Source: Bacteroidota bacterium
GTDB lineage: Bacteria > Bacteroidota > Bacteroidia > Bacteroidales > F082
Length of the DNA stretch: 64,000 nucleotides
Assembly (NCBI GenBank): GCA_009773165.1
Contig: WOUZ01000006.1
Location: 186,001-250,000 of the forward strand
Reading direction: 5' to 3'
This document shows, one piece after another, positions 8,659-17,362 of this stretch. The notes beneath the pieces are model-generated. The model had not been told where the DNA came from. It searched no databases and saw nothing but the letters and a program-made list of their open reading frames with translations. Both the position numbers and the translations under genes were made by a program. How positions within the stretch are numbered: the first letter of the stretch is position 1; every line of letters starts with the position of its first letter.

Positions 8659-10788
8659 TTAGTCTTTTATCTCCAACTCATTCAGCATGAAGGCATATTC
8701 CAAAGCTGCCTCTTTCAGTCGTTCGAAACGACCCGAAGCACCACCATGACCAAAGTCCATATTCGTTTTAAGAAACAAATGATTGTTATCTTTTTTGACA
8801 GCCCTAAGCTTGGCAACCCATTTTGCTGGTTCCCAATATTGTACCTGACTGTCGTGCAAACCTGTTGTTACAAGCATAGCCGGATACACCTTGGCTTCAA
8901 CCTGATCATAAGGTGAATAGGACAGCATATAATCAAAATATTCTTTGGTGTTTGGGTTGCCCCATTCGTCGTATTCGCCGGTAGTGAGCGGGATAGTTTC
9001 ATCGAGCATGGTGGTAACAACATCCACAAAAGGCACTTGAGCTATCACACCTTTCCAAAGGTCGGGACGCATATTCACAACAGCACCAACAAGTAAACCT
9101 CCGGCACTTCCGCCCATTGCGAACATCTTCCGGTTATTGGTAAATTTCTGATCTATAAGATATTCACCGCAGGCAATGAAATCGTGGAAGGTGTTCTTTT
9201 TGTTCAAAAGCTTACCATCTTCGTACCATTGACGACCCATTTCCTGTCCGCCTCTGATGTGTGCGATGGCCCAGACAAAACCTCTGTCGAGAAGGCTCAG
9301 GCGGGCTGAACTGAAATATACATCCATCGTTGCTCCATACGAGCCATAACCATAGAGGACTGTTGGGTTCTGTCCGTTTTTCTCGAGGCCTTTTTTATAC
9401 ACCAACGAAATCGGAACTGTAACCCCATCGTGTGATGTGGCATAGATTCGTTCTGTTTTGTAATTTTCAGGATCGTAGCCACCAATCACCTCTTGCTGCT
9501 TTAGCAACAACTTGGTCTTAGCTTCCATGTCATACTCAAAAACGGAGTTAGGGGTAGTGAGTGAGGTATAGCTGTAACGCAGTTTCTGTGTATCGAAATC
9601 AGGGTTTGTTGTCATGTAAGCGGTATAAGCCGGCTCACCGAAATCCATGTAATAGTCTGTTTCATCCTTCCATTTCTTCACCCTCAGTTGAATAAGCCCT
9701 TCTTTACGTTCGGAAACCACCAGATAATCGGCAAAAACTTCAAACTCTTCGAGCAGCACATCGGCACGATGTGGAATAACCTCTGTCCAGTTTTCAACTG
9801 CAGTTGCCGTGAGTGGTGTTTTCATCAGTCTGAAATTGATGGCGTCAAGGTTGGTACGGATATAAAAATGATCTTTATAATGATCGATTCCATAAAGGAA
9901 ATCACGTTTGCGTTCCTGAAATAGTTTGAATGGCTCAGCAGGAGTTGCAGCAGGCTGAAAGCGATACTCAGCCGATACTGTGCTCGTTGAACCGATGATA
10001 ACAAACTCGCGTGATTTTGTTTTGTAAACGAAACTGTAAAATGTCGGATCAACTTCGTGAAAAACTTCAACATCCGAACCTACAGCTCCCAACGTATGTT
10101 TTAAGATTTTGTACGGACGCAGTGTTTCATCTTTGATGCTGTAGTACAGGGTTTTGTTATCGTTAGCCCAGGTCATGTTACCTGATGTGTTGGTAATCAC
10201 ATCTTTAAACACCTCTCCGGTAACAAGATTTTTCACATATAAGGTATATTGCCTGCGGCTGACGGTATCCACTGCATAAGCAAGCAAATTGTTATCGCTA
10301 CTCACCTGCCAGCCCCCTATCTCAAAATAAGCCAATCCTTTAGCCATTTCATTGCCATTCAGCAACACTTCTTCAGTGCCTTCCATCGAATCTTTTTTAC
10401 GACAATAAACGGGATATTCTTTTCCTTCCTCGAAACGGGTGTAATAGAAATAGCCGTTCTCCTTGTATGGGACCGACATATCCTTCTGATTGATGCGGGC
10501 TACCATTTCGTCGTAAAGCTTCTGCTGCAAATCTTTTGTGTGTGAGAGCAGGCTGTCGATATAGGCATTTTCTTCCTGCAGGTAACTAATCACCTCAGGA
10601 TTTTCGCGCTCGTTGAGCCAATAATAATTGTCGACCCTTGTTTGACCATGCATAGTCAACTCATGCGGTATAATTTTAGCTACAGGAGGTTTCATCGTAT
10701 TTTTTGGTGTAGTTGAACAGCCGGCTGTCATAAAAGCAGTGCAAGCTATTGTTGCGAAAAAGCCCAAAGAAAAAAGCTGTGTTTTCAT
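8659..10788 (-). CDS. S9 family prolyl oligopeptidase/oligopeptidase B-like lipoprotein
   Basis: A 709-residue serine peptidase. The N-terminus has a lipoprotein-type signal (hydrophobic 6-22, then TAGC with Cys24). A seven-bladed propeller follows (about 70-430), then the alpha/beta-hydrolase domain with GGSAGG (nucleophile Ser561), Asp646 in GLHDSQ and His681 in FGHGG. It cleaves short peptides, probably tethered in the periplasm. It lies 19 bp downstream of a TonB-dependent receptor on the same strand, which suggests coupled uptake and cleavage of peptides. Specificity between Pro and Arg/Lys cannot be fixed by eye; the domain order resembles PtrB. Confidence 0.9.
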   Translation of the reverse strand: MKTQLFSLGFFATIACTAFMTAGCSTTPKNTMKPPVAKIIPHELTMHGQTRVDNYYWLNERENPEVISYLQEENAYIDSLLSHTKDLQQKLYDEMVARINQKDMSVPYKENGYFYYTRFEEGKEYPVYCRKKDSMEGTEEVLLNGNEMAKGLAYFEIGGWQVSSDNNLLAYAVDTVSRRQYTLYVKNLVTGEVFKDVITNTSGNMTWANDNKTLYYSIKDETLRPYKILKHTLGAVGSDVEVFHEVDPTFYSFVYKTKSREFVIIGSTSTVSAEYRFQPAATPAEPFKLFQERKRDFLYGIDHYKDHFYIRTNLDAINFRLMKTPLTATAVENWTEVIPHRADVLLEEFEVFADYLVVSERKEGLIQLRVKKWKDETDYYMDFGEPAYTAYMTTNPDFDTQKLRYSYTSLTTPNSVFEYDMEAKTKLLLKQQEVIGGYDPENYKTERIYATSHDGVTVPISLVYKKGLEKNGQNPTVLYGYGSYGATMDVYFSSARLSLLDRGFVWAIAHIRGGQEMGRQWYEDGKLLNKKNTFHDFIACGEYLIDQKFTNNRKMFAMGGSAGGLLVGAVVNMRPDLWKGVIAQVPFVDVVTTMLDETIPLTTGEYDEWGNPNTKEYFDYMLSYSPYDQVEAKVYPAMLVTTGLHDSQVQYWEPAKWVAKLRAVKKDNNHLFLKTNMDFGHGGASGRFERLKEAALEYAFMLNELEIKD

Positions 10789-10807
10789 ACTGTTAATTTT
10801 AAGATAT

Positions 10808-13144
10808 TTAAAATGAGAAGGTTATTCCAAGACTTGGCATTAAAGGCAATTGACGTAAAACTTCGTTGGTGATCTGATCTACGTAAAACACATTCTTACG
10901 ATTGTAGATATTTGTCAAACTAATATTGATCTCCATCTCGGAGCGTTCACTAAAATAAAATCTGCGTTTGGCATCCAAATCGAGGCGATGATAGGTAGGC
11001 AATACTCCTTTATTCAGTTCGCCATAAACAGTTCCAAGCTGACCGTTAGCTGTGGTATAATCATAGTTAATACCTTGATTAAATGAGAGATATTCATAGT
11101 TTCCCTGCACTTGTGTGAATGGAAATCCAGAGCCGAAGTTCCAGCGGGCACTCATTTCCCATTGTTTCTGATCGCCTGTTGTGTACGAAAGAATGACGTT
11201 CATATTGTGGCGACGGTCGTAATGCGGGCGGTAGGTATAAAGGTCGCCTGTTTCATCTTCAAACGATTTTGTCACATAACCCAATGAATAAACAGCCCAC
11301 AGATAGAGTTTGTTTTTCTCATATTTCAAGGCAAGGTCAGCACCATAAGCAGCACCTTTTTCAATGATAAAATCTTTCTTCAGGCGATCAGGGACGGTAT
11401 AATCAGCTGTTGCTTCGTCATAAATTTTGTTACGGTTGAGGTTGGTGAGCTGACTGAAATTTTTGAGATAGCCTTCAATATTGAGGTTCACCGTGTGGCT
11501 TAAGTCGATTTCTGTTCCCAGGATAAAATGAGATGCTTTCTGTAATTTTGATGACACCTCATTGCCGTCGAACTTCTGCGGAAGGTTATCAGGACCTGAG
11601 AGGAAGCCATAGAAAAGGTTTACCACATCCCTGTCGCTGTTGGCAGCTATCAGATTTTGTGAATAAAGTCCGGTAGCAAATTTCAGACGGATATGATCGG
11701 AGATGAGGTATTTCATGGCTAACCTTGGCTCGGGTGAAATTTCGGCCAACGATGCATAATACTGTATACGCATACTTGGTTCGAAAAGCAGTTTCCCAAA
11801 ACTTCCTTTGTAGCGGACATAACCGGCTAACTCAGTGGTGTTTTCCACCTGGTCGATCTGCCTTCCAACGCCATTGGTGAAGTTGAACTCGGTTTTGAAA
11901 CCAAGGATTTCAACACCATATTTAATGAGGTCTTTTCCAAGGAAATAGGTGAAGTGGAATCCCATATTAAAGCCATTGATCGAACTCGACCTCTCGGGGG
12001 CTGACTGCTCTGTAAGTTTTGCAGTGTAGGATGAATAGGCCATATTACCTTCGATCAGCACAGGCGATTTTCCCGGAATGATCAAAAAGTCGGATCCACC
12101 ACCAAACGACTTCCATCCAAAATCGGATAAAGCCTTGTATTTGTTCACCTTGTCGTCGAAGCTGAAACCAAAGAAATTGATCTTACTTCCATTGGAGGCA
12201 TTGATCGAAGCCTTGCCATAAATATCCAGAAAATTAAAAGGGAGGCCGTCTTTCTCAATGTATGAATACAGCGCCTTGCTGCTTTGTTCGAGGTACGAAT
12301 TTTTAACCGAAAGGACAAATGACGAGCTGCCCGATTTATCAGTTTTTGGTTTTACGATAGGCCCTTCGAGTAAGACTTTTGCTCCGAAGGTGCTGGCTCC
12401 CAGCTTCCCTGAGAGGTGATTCTTATTTCCGTCACGTGTGGTGATATCCATCACCGAGGAAATACGGCCACCATAATCAGCACTAAAGCCTCCTGTAAAC
12501 ACCTCTGCGTTACGTATCATATCGGTGTCGAAAACCGAAAACAACCCGATGGAGTGAAAAGGATTGTAAACGATCATCCCGTCTAAAAGCACTTTGTTTT
12601 GGATAGGCGAGCCACCCCTGATGTAAAGCTGTCCACCCTGGTCACCCGTAAAAATAACACCGGGTAACACCTGCAGGTATTGCGCAAGGTCGGCCTGACC
12701 TCCGATGGAAGGTATCTTCTTGAGAGTTTTTGGAGTGAGGTTGATAACAGAGGTTTTTGTTTCGGTGATAGCTTCAATCCGCTCGGCCGTAACATTCACT
12801 GTACCAAGGCTTACCGACGATTCTGTGAGTTGATATTTCTTATTGATGACATCACCTTTTCGTAACTGAATGACCTCTTTAATGGTATCGTAACCGAGAT
12901 AGGTAACCAATAAGGTGTACTTCCCTTCGGGCACGCGCGTGATGCTGAAATAGCCATTATTATCTGTCGAGCCACCAAAATTGGTCCCCTGAAGATAGAC
13001 ATTGGAAAAAATTACCGGTTCGCCACTTGATGCTTCATACACAAATCCACGGACGGCAGCTTCCTGTCCTACCATGACCAAAGGTGTGAGAATACTAAAG
13101 AATAAAAGAACGAAAATCGATCTTAAAGGAGTAAAGTATGTCAT
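10808..13144 (-). CDS. TonB-dependent outer membrane receptor with carboxypeptidase-regulatory-like domain
   Basis: 778 residues. A signal peptide (about 1-27) is followed by a CarboxypepD_reg-like beta-sandwich (about 30-110), a plug domain (about 125-235, with GGQLYIRGGSPIQNKVLLDG) and a 22-strand-type barrel ending in an aromatic residue (LGITFSF), the usual outer-membrane insertion signal. No SusD partner is adjacent; instead an S9 peptidase follows by 19 bp. It likely imports an oligopeptide or other bulky ligand with TonB energy. The ligand cannot be deduced. A TACTTTG-like box lies upstream on the minus strand near 13215. Confidence 0.92.
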   Translation of the reverse strand: MTYFTPLRSIFVLLFFSILTPLVMVGQEAAVRGFVYEASSGEPVIFSNVYLQGTNFGGSTDNNGYFSITRVPEGKYTLLVTYLGYDTIKEVIQLRKGDVINKKYQLTESSVSLGTVNVTAERIEAITETKTSVINLTPKTLKKIPSIGGQADLAQYLQVLPGVIFTGDQGGQLYIRGGSPIQNKVLLDGMIVYNPFHSIGLFSVFDTDMIRNAEVFTGGFSADYGGRISSVMDITTRDGNKNHLSGKLGASTFGAKVLLEGPIVKPKTDKSGSSSFVLSVKNSYLEQSSKALYSYIEKDGLPFNFLDIYGKASINASNGSKINFFGFSFDDKVNKYKALSDFGWKSFGGGSDFLIIPGKSPVLIEGNMAYSSYTAKLTEQSAPERSSSINGFNMGFHFTYFLGKDLIKYGVEILGFKTEFNFTNGVGRQIDQVENTTELAGYVRYKGSFGKLLFEPSMRIQYYASLAEISPEPRLAMKYLISDHIRLKFATGLYSQNLIAANSDRDVVNLFYGFLSGPDNLPQKFDGNEVSSKLQKASHFILGTEIDLSHTVNLNIEGYLKNFSQLTNLNRNKIYDEATADYTVPDRLKKDFIIEKGAAYGADLALKYEKNKLYLWAVYSLGYVTKSFEDETGDLYTYRPHYDRRHNMNVILSYTTGDQKQWEMSARWNFGSGFPFTQVQGNYEYLSFNQGINYDYTTANGQLGTVYGELNKGVLPTYHRLDLDAKRRFYFSERSEMEINISLTNIYNRKNVFYVDQITNEVLRQLPLMPSLGITFSF

Positions 13145-13292
13145 TTCAATGCTTTAGAAATTTAACAATTGCTGTGTGATAAAAACAGGACCTAAAATCC
13201 GGTTGTTATTAACGTACAAAGTAACTAAAAAGTACGGTACTGATGAAAAAGAATAAGTTTTATGTTGATTCTGAGAAGGAAAAGGCATGCCT

Positions 13293-14021
13293 CTATGCAG
13301 GCTCTTCACCGATCAGGCCGCGCAACACCACCGAAGCGCAGAAAACCCCGAACATCGCTGGCATATAAGAGATTGTCCCCACGGTGCTGCGTTTATTGAA
13401 TTCGCCACTTTCGTTCGTTATGCTGGCCCGTGAAACGACTTCCGTTGAATAAACCGCTGTGATACCCGACCAAATGCCAAGTTTGTGAAGTTTCTTCCGG
13501 ATGTAATAGGCCAAACGGCATTGCTGTGTGTGTGAGATGTCGACCACTTTGATCTTTTCAGGGTCGAGCTTACCCCCCGCTCCCATCGAGCTCACCACCT
13601 TTAACCCAAACTGATGGGCGTAATACAGCAAAAAAACTTTTGGCGCAAGGGTGTCGATGGCATCAATAACGTAATCATATGGCTGCTGAACCACTTCGAT
13701 CAACAACTCGTCTTTTATGTAATGTGGCACTATAACCAGCTCAATATCAGGGTTGATGTCACGTAGCCGGTTTGCCATTACCTCTGTCTTGGCAATTCCC
13801 TGAGTGCTCACTAAGGCAGGTAATTGCCTGTTGCGGTTACTCAGATGAACGGTATCGCCATCAACGATGGTAAGTTTGCCTACCCCTGCTCTCGCAAGTT
13901 GTTCGGCAGCAAATGAACCCACCCCTCCAAGACCTGCCACCAGCACATGGCTGTTTTGTAATTTGCTGAGTGCCTGTTCGCCTATCAACAGCTCCGTTCG
14001 TGTTCTCCAATCCTGTTCCAT
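13293..14021 (-). CDS. tcdA: tRNA threonylcarbamoyladenosine dehydratase
   Basis: A 242-residue ThiF/E1-like enzyme. The N-terminal nucleotide-binding motif GLGGVGSFAAEQLARAG is followed by IVDGDTVHLSNRNRQ (the Asp and Arg residues of the adenylation site) and IDAIDTLAPK. The TcdA/CsdL-type C-terminal half contains QQCRLAYYIRKKLHKLGI. Members cyclise t6A37 of ANN-decoding tRNAs to ct6A. The gene starts directly after the stop of the TatD-like gene (adjacent bases), so the two form an operon. The absence of ThiS/MoaD neighbours favours TcdA over ThiF or MoeB. Confidence 0.88.
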   Translation of the reverse strand: MEQDWRTRTELLIGEQALSKLQNSHVLVAGLGGVGSFAAEQLARAGVGKLTIVDGDTVHLSNRNRQLPALVSTQGIAKTEVMANRLRDINPDIELVIVPHYIKDELLIEVVQQPYDYVIDAIDTLAPKVFLLYYAHQFGLKVVSSMGAGGKLDPEKIKVVDISHTQQCRLAYYIRKKLHKLGIWSGITAVYSTEVVSRASITNESGEFNKRSTVGTISYMPAMFGVFCASVVLRGLIGEEPA

Positions 14022-14690
14022 CTATTTTCGGATAAAAATGCGTGCAAAATTATCAAAGATGCGGATTCGCAGCTCCTCCTCCGTCTCATTTCTCAACGAA
14101 GCCGCCCGCGCATATACCTCCTTTATGCTGAAGCTGCTTTCGTCCGTCTCCAGAAAAAGATGTTCCGCAGGGATGCTTTTAATGCTTTCCGCCGCCTGTC
14201 GCTTCGTGTCGAACAGCACTGCTCCCAACGAAAGCATGAAACCCGCGCCTACATACTGAAGTGCCTCTGTGGGTTTCCCTGCAAAGCCATGGATAACACG
14301 AACAAAGCCGGGATATTTCTTTGCCCTTTCAAGCATCAGGTCGTTAGCCCTCACCACATGGTGTATCAGCGGAAGATTGTATTGCAAAGCTAGTTGTTCC
14401 TGCCAGCCGAGTATTTCCTGCTGAATCGGAATCGGGACAGCGACAGCACGGTCGAGGCCAATCTCACCGATGGCCATAGGCTTCAAGCGTTGTATGTCGC
14501 GGGTCATGCGGCTTTTCAAGGTTGCCACATCATATTGTAGCAGTTGCCAGGGATGAATCCCAAGTGAATAATAAGGAGTGCAAACCGGTTCGGGGCATTC
14601 TCCGGCCATGAGGTTCAGCACCGACAGCACATCAGCATGTTCACCTGACCGGTGTGTGTGAATATCGACATATGGCGGATGGAGACTCAT
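14022..14690 (-). CDS. TatD-family metal-dependent hydrolase (short form)
   Basis: 222 residues, shorter than canonical TatD (about 260). The amidohydrolase-fold metal motifs are visible: VDIHTHR (HxH) near the N-terminus, AIGEIGLD (bridging Glu), LIHHV (His), VIHGFAG (His) and ETDES (Asp). TatD proteins are DNases or related phosphodiesterases. Short Bacteroidota forms often neighbour tRNA or cofactor genes, and this one abuts tcdA. A TACTTTTG box lies only 5 nt before the ATG, so the transcript may be nearly leaderless. The biological substrate is unknown. Confidence 0.8.
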   Translation of the reverse strand: MSLHPPYVDIHTHRSGEHADVLSVLNLMAGECPEPVCTPYYSLGIHPWQLLQYDVATLKSRMTRDIQRLKPMAIGEIGLDRAVAVPIPIQQEILGWQEQLALQYNLPLIHHVVRANDLMLERAKKYPGFVRVIHGFAGKPTEALQYVGAGFMLSLGAVLFDTKRQAAESIKSIPAEHLFLETDESSFSIKEVYARAASLRNETEEELRIRIFDNFARIFIRK

Positions 14691-14694
14691 GAGG

Positions 14695-14702
14695 CAAAAG
14701 TA
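14695..14702 (-). promoter_or_regulatory. Candidate -7 promoter box for the tatD-like/tcdA operon
   Basis: Reads TACTTTTG on the minus strand, a TAnnTTTG match, 4 bp upstream of the ATG. Initiation 6-8 nt downstream would fall on the start codon, implying a leaderless mRNA or a slightly different start point. Confidence 0.35.
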
Positions 14703-14727
14703 ATTATTTTGGGGGAGAGCCTTATTC

Positions 14728-15342
14728 TGTTGATTTGTTGATTTGATGATTCGTTGAGAGGTGGTTTAGAGGTTTAGAAGTTTAGGCCTGCGCGTCATGC
14801 CTGAATTCGTTATGCAAGCCAATGGCCATGATCAACTGCTAAAGCTTTCATTATGAACGCATCAGCACTCTACAGACTTTTTGCTCTTGACAGCTTTCGG
14901 GATCGAGCTTCGAGGTTAAGAAATCAAAAAGCAAAGAGTTTGCATAGAGGATTGCATAGAGTTGCGCTGAGTACAAAAACTCCTGTATCTCTGTGAAATT
15001 AACTCCAGGTAACTCTGTGATAAATAAATATTAACGCATATGTGATTGCATAGAGGCTTGATCAGGGATATCATTCCTGGAGAAGAAAATCTTTTTTAAG
15101 GCCAGCTGAAAAAACCTGTAACAAGCGTGATGACCCCGGAGGGGTCACATGTCTATAACAACCCAGCACTCAATTATTCTTCGTCCCAATAGGGGTCGCA
15201 TGTCTTTAAACGCGCCAGCCCTCTGCGTTCTCTGCGCCTCCTTTGCGACCTCCGCGGTTAAAAAAATTTAAACATGCCAGCTTTTGAACCTGCTTTAAAA
15301 AAAAACGCCAGCCTAAACCCTAAACACAAAACCTCTAAACTA
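14728..15342. repeat. Mosaic intergenic repeat element B
   Basis: This non-coding tract fills the 659-bp gap between the tatD-like and LysE genes. Its core at 14818-15220 (403 bp) is a near copy of element C (16265-16666, 402 bp), including 58 consecutive identical bases at 14986-15043. The left arm has GTTGATTTG and GTTTAGAG words, and the right arm has the inverted CTAAAC/CTCTAAAC words. The interior holds repeated GCATAGAG words, two CCC...GGGGTCnCATgTC units (about 15133 and 15185) and a CTCTGCG/CTTTGCG run (15221-15261). The element ends about 8 bp from the LysE stop codon. Confidence 0.85.
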
Positions 15343-15349
15343 ATGAAAT

Positions 15350-15943
15350 CTAGAATTTTACAAACAATTTTCCTATTGAAAAAACAGCAAAAACGATATA
15401 CACGATACCCATCACGGCATTCACCTGACGTAATTTGAATTTAAAATACAACATCAACTTATTTCCAAAAACCATATATACCAACATTGCCAGGAAAGTC
15501 CCCAGGGCATTATACAAAACAAACCCTGTTATTGTATTCCAATTGCCACTGTAATTCAAAACAGGATCAATAAGGACGCCGATGATAATCCAAAAAGGAA
15601 TTTGTTGGGGATGAATGATAATGGTAATTATCCCACGGTAAAAAGTATTGGTTTTAGAAACGGACTCACTTGATTTTTTATTAAAAAACATCCAGAAACC
15701 CATAGCCATAACAAGCACATATGACCCAACTTCGATGTAAAAAAACAGCTGCTCGTGTGCCTTTAAACTGGACAGGTAATATAAAGTGAGGAGGCAATAG
15801 GCGCTTTCGAAAAGCACTATCAAAGCTAGTACCATAAAAAGCACCTTGAACTTTTTTGATCCGTACAACTCCATCATCATGATGTTGATGTTGCCGGGGA
15901 AAATATTTCCATAAAAACCAATCGGAAGTCCAAGAAAATTCAT
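15350..15943 (-). CDS. LysE-family (RhtB/LysE-like) membrane exporter
   Basis: A 197-residue polytopic membrane protein with about six hydrophobic segments, an N-terminal GNIFPGNINIMMM-type loop resembling the conserved glycine/proline-rich start of LysE/RhtB exporters, and a HPQQIPFW loop in the third quarter. These proteins export amino acids or related small molecules. It stands alone between two direct near-copy repeats (elements B and C), so recombination could delete or duplicate it. A TACTTTTG box lies about 205 bp upstream, implying a long leader. Family assignment is moderate and the substrate is unknown. Confidence 0.65.
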   Translation of the reverse strand: MNFLGLPIGFYGNIFPGNINIMMMELYGSKKFKVLFMVLALIVLFESAYCLLTLYYLSSLKAHEQLFFYIEVGSYVLVMAMGFWMFFNKKSSESVSKTNTFYRGIITIIIHPQQIPFWIIIGVLIDPVLNYSGNWNTITGFVLYNALGTFLAMLVYMVFGNKLMLYFKFKLRQVNAVMGIVYIVFAVFSIGKLFVKF

Positions 15944-16148
15944 AATAATTGCGCTTTAATGCTTCTCTTACTTAAAAGTAACCATGTAGATTTTGAAATG
16001 ACTACAGGCTGCTGAATGAAAGGCAAACTCCGCCTCCTGACCAGAATATCCGTCCCGAAAACGATTTTTGCTTTTAATCAGTCATAATTGACCATAACCA
16101 TCTCCATGTGTAAAATTAAGCTTTATTCCAACTAAATGCTATTCCTTA

Positions 16149-16156
16149 CAAAAGTA
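16149..16156 (-). promoter_or_regulatory. Candidate -7 box upstream of the LysE-family gene
   Basis: Reads TACTTTTG on the minus strand, about 205 bp before the LysE-type start codon. The intervening unique sequence (15944-16148) has no ORF and shows a short AGGC...GCCT hairpin. I could not match it to a known riboswitch. Confidence 0.35.
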
Positions 16157-16163
16157 GTGTTAT

Positions 16164-16693
16164 GGTGATTCGTCGAGGGGCGGTTTAGAAGGTTTAGAGG
16201 TTTAGAGAGTTTAGGGTTGATGCGTTGATTTGTTGATCTGTTGATTTGTTGAGGGCTTACGCTAGCCAATGGCCTAGGTCAATAGCTATAGCTTTCATTA
16301 TGAATGCGTCAGCCCTCTGCAGTCTTTTTGCTCTTGACAACTTTCAGGGTCGCGCTTCGAGGTTAAGAAAGCTATAAGCACAGAGTTTGCATAGAGGTTT
16401 GCATAGAGTTTCAATGAGTACAAAAACTCCTTTATCTCTGTGAAATTAACTCCAGGTAACTCTGTGATAAATAAATATTAACGCATATGTATTTGCACAG
16501 AGGTTTTATAAGAGAAATCATTCCTGGAAAAGAAAATCTACTTTAAGGCAACCAAAAAAACCTATAACAAACGTAATGACCTTGAAGGGGTCTCATATCA
16601 ATAACAACCCAGCACTCAATTCTTCTTCGTTCCCGGAGGGGTCGCATGTCTTTAAACACGCCAGCCTAAACACTCTGAACCCTTACCTTCTAA
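16164..16693. repeat. Mosaic intergenic repeat element C
   Basis: Second copy of the B-type element, with core 16265-16666 and flanks of GTTTAGAG and GTTGATTTG words on the left and CTAAAC words on the right. The right end touches the stop codon of the DUF2490-like gene. The GACCTT...GGGGTC unit and its partner CCCGGAGGGGTCGCATGTC are present, as in B. C lacks the CTCTGCG run of B. The sequence is non-coding: a 233-codon plus-strand frame that begins in it is antisense to a real gene. Confidence 0.85.
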
Positions 16694-16695
16694 AC

Positions 16696-17361
16696 TCAAA
16701 AATTTTGATAAAAATTAACCGCAAACCACAGCCGATGCCTGCTGCTGCTGTTGATGAAGGAGTCGACTCTGTAGTCGATGCCCAACTCTATTTTGGTTTC
16801 AGGTTTGAGGGAATAACCTACGAAGGCCCCCAACCTGATCTCCACATCATCAGCTTTGCCTTGAATGGAATAAAGGTACTCGTTATTCAGCTTGAAGAAG
16901 TACTCCCCGGGATCGACCGACTGTCCCTGCAAGGCAAATTCGGAGCTGATACGGTAGCGAAACCTGAACTCCGTTGCCTCGTCGCGCTGAAAGGTCTGGT
17001 CGGCAGAAAATCTGTGCGACAACCGAAAACCGGCATACCTGTTCACGATCGTAAGCTGTTGTATGGCCCTGTGACTCACGGCATCAGGCTCAACCCTTAC
17101 CAGGTATCCGGCAGCCAAGCTGGTGTTGAGACTGATCTTACTTCCGGCTATCAACGACATGTCGGTGTTCAGGTAGGCATAGTCGAAGTCGCCGCGGTAC
17201 AGCTGCTGCCGCGATTCGGCTTTAGCATGCAGCGACCAGTCTTTGGGGAGTTTTTTGCTAACATTCAACGAAGGTAACAGCCCCATCTGCACAGTATTCT
17301 GACTCATGCCGGCGAAGGCCAGCGTCAGTAGCAGGATAGATATCGGGAAAAACCTCTTCAT
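16696..17361 (-). CDS. DUF2490-like outer-membrane beta-barrel protein
   Basis: 221 residues from ATG 17361, which directly follows the upstream gene's stop. The open frame extends further upstream but only as an overlap. A signal peptide (about 1-20, FAGMSQN) is followed by alternating amphipathic strands with RQQLYRGDFDYAYLNTD, RYAGFRLSHRF and a final FYQNF aromatic end. The DUF2490 family looks like small outer-membrane barrels of unknown role. It is tightly coupled to a secreted PepSY-like protein, suggesting a joint envelope function. The stop codon abuts repeat element C. Confidence 0.7.
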   Translation of the reverse strand: MKRFFPISILLLTLAFAGMSQNTVQMGLLPSLNVSKKLPKDWSLHAKAESRQQLYRGDFDYAYLNTDMSLIAGSKISLNTSLAAGYLVRVEPDAVSHRAIQQLTIVNRYAGFRLSHRFSADQTFQRDEATEFRFRYRISSEFALQGQSVDPGEYFFKLNNEYLYSIQGKADDVEIRLGAFVGYSLKPETKIELGIDYRVDSFINSSSRHRLWFAVNFYQNF

Positions 17362-17362
17362 G

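Noticed and set aside
15944-16148. Cobalamin riboswitch upstream of the LysE-type gene
   Set aside because: A GGTCAGGAGG word on the minus strand recalls the end of the B12 aptamer, but the preceding conserved boxes are absent.
5156-16693. Insertion sequences or integron attC sites
   Set aside because: The repeats carry no transposase, no target-site duplication I can identify and no attC core sites; their inner sequence is a mosaic of short words.
16576-17277. A 233-codon open frame on the plus strand
   Set aside because: It lies antisense to the DUF2490-like gene, starts inside repeat element C, and its translation has no signal peptide or motif. The minus-strand gene has clear barrel features.
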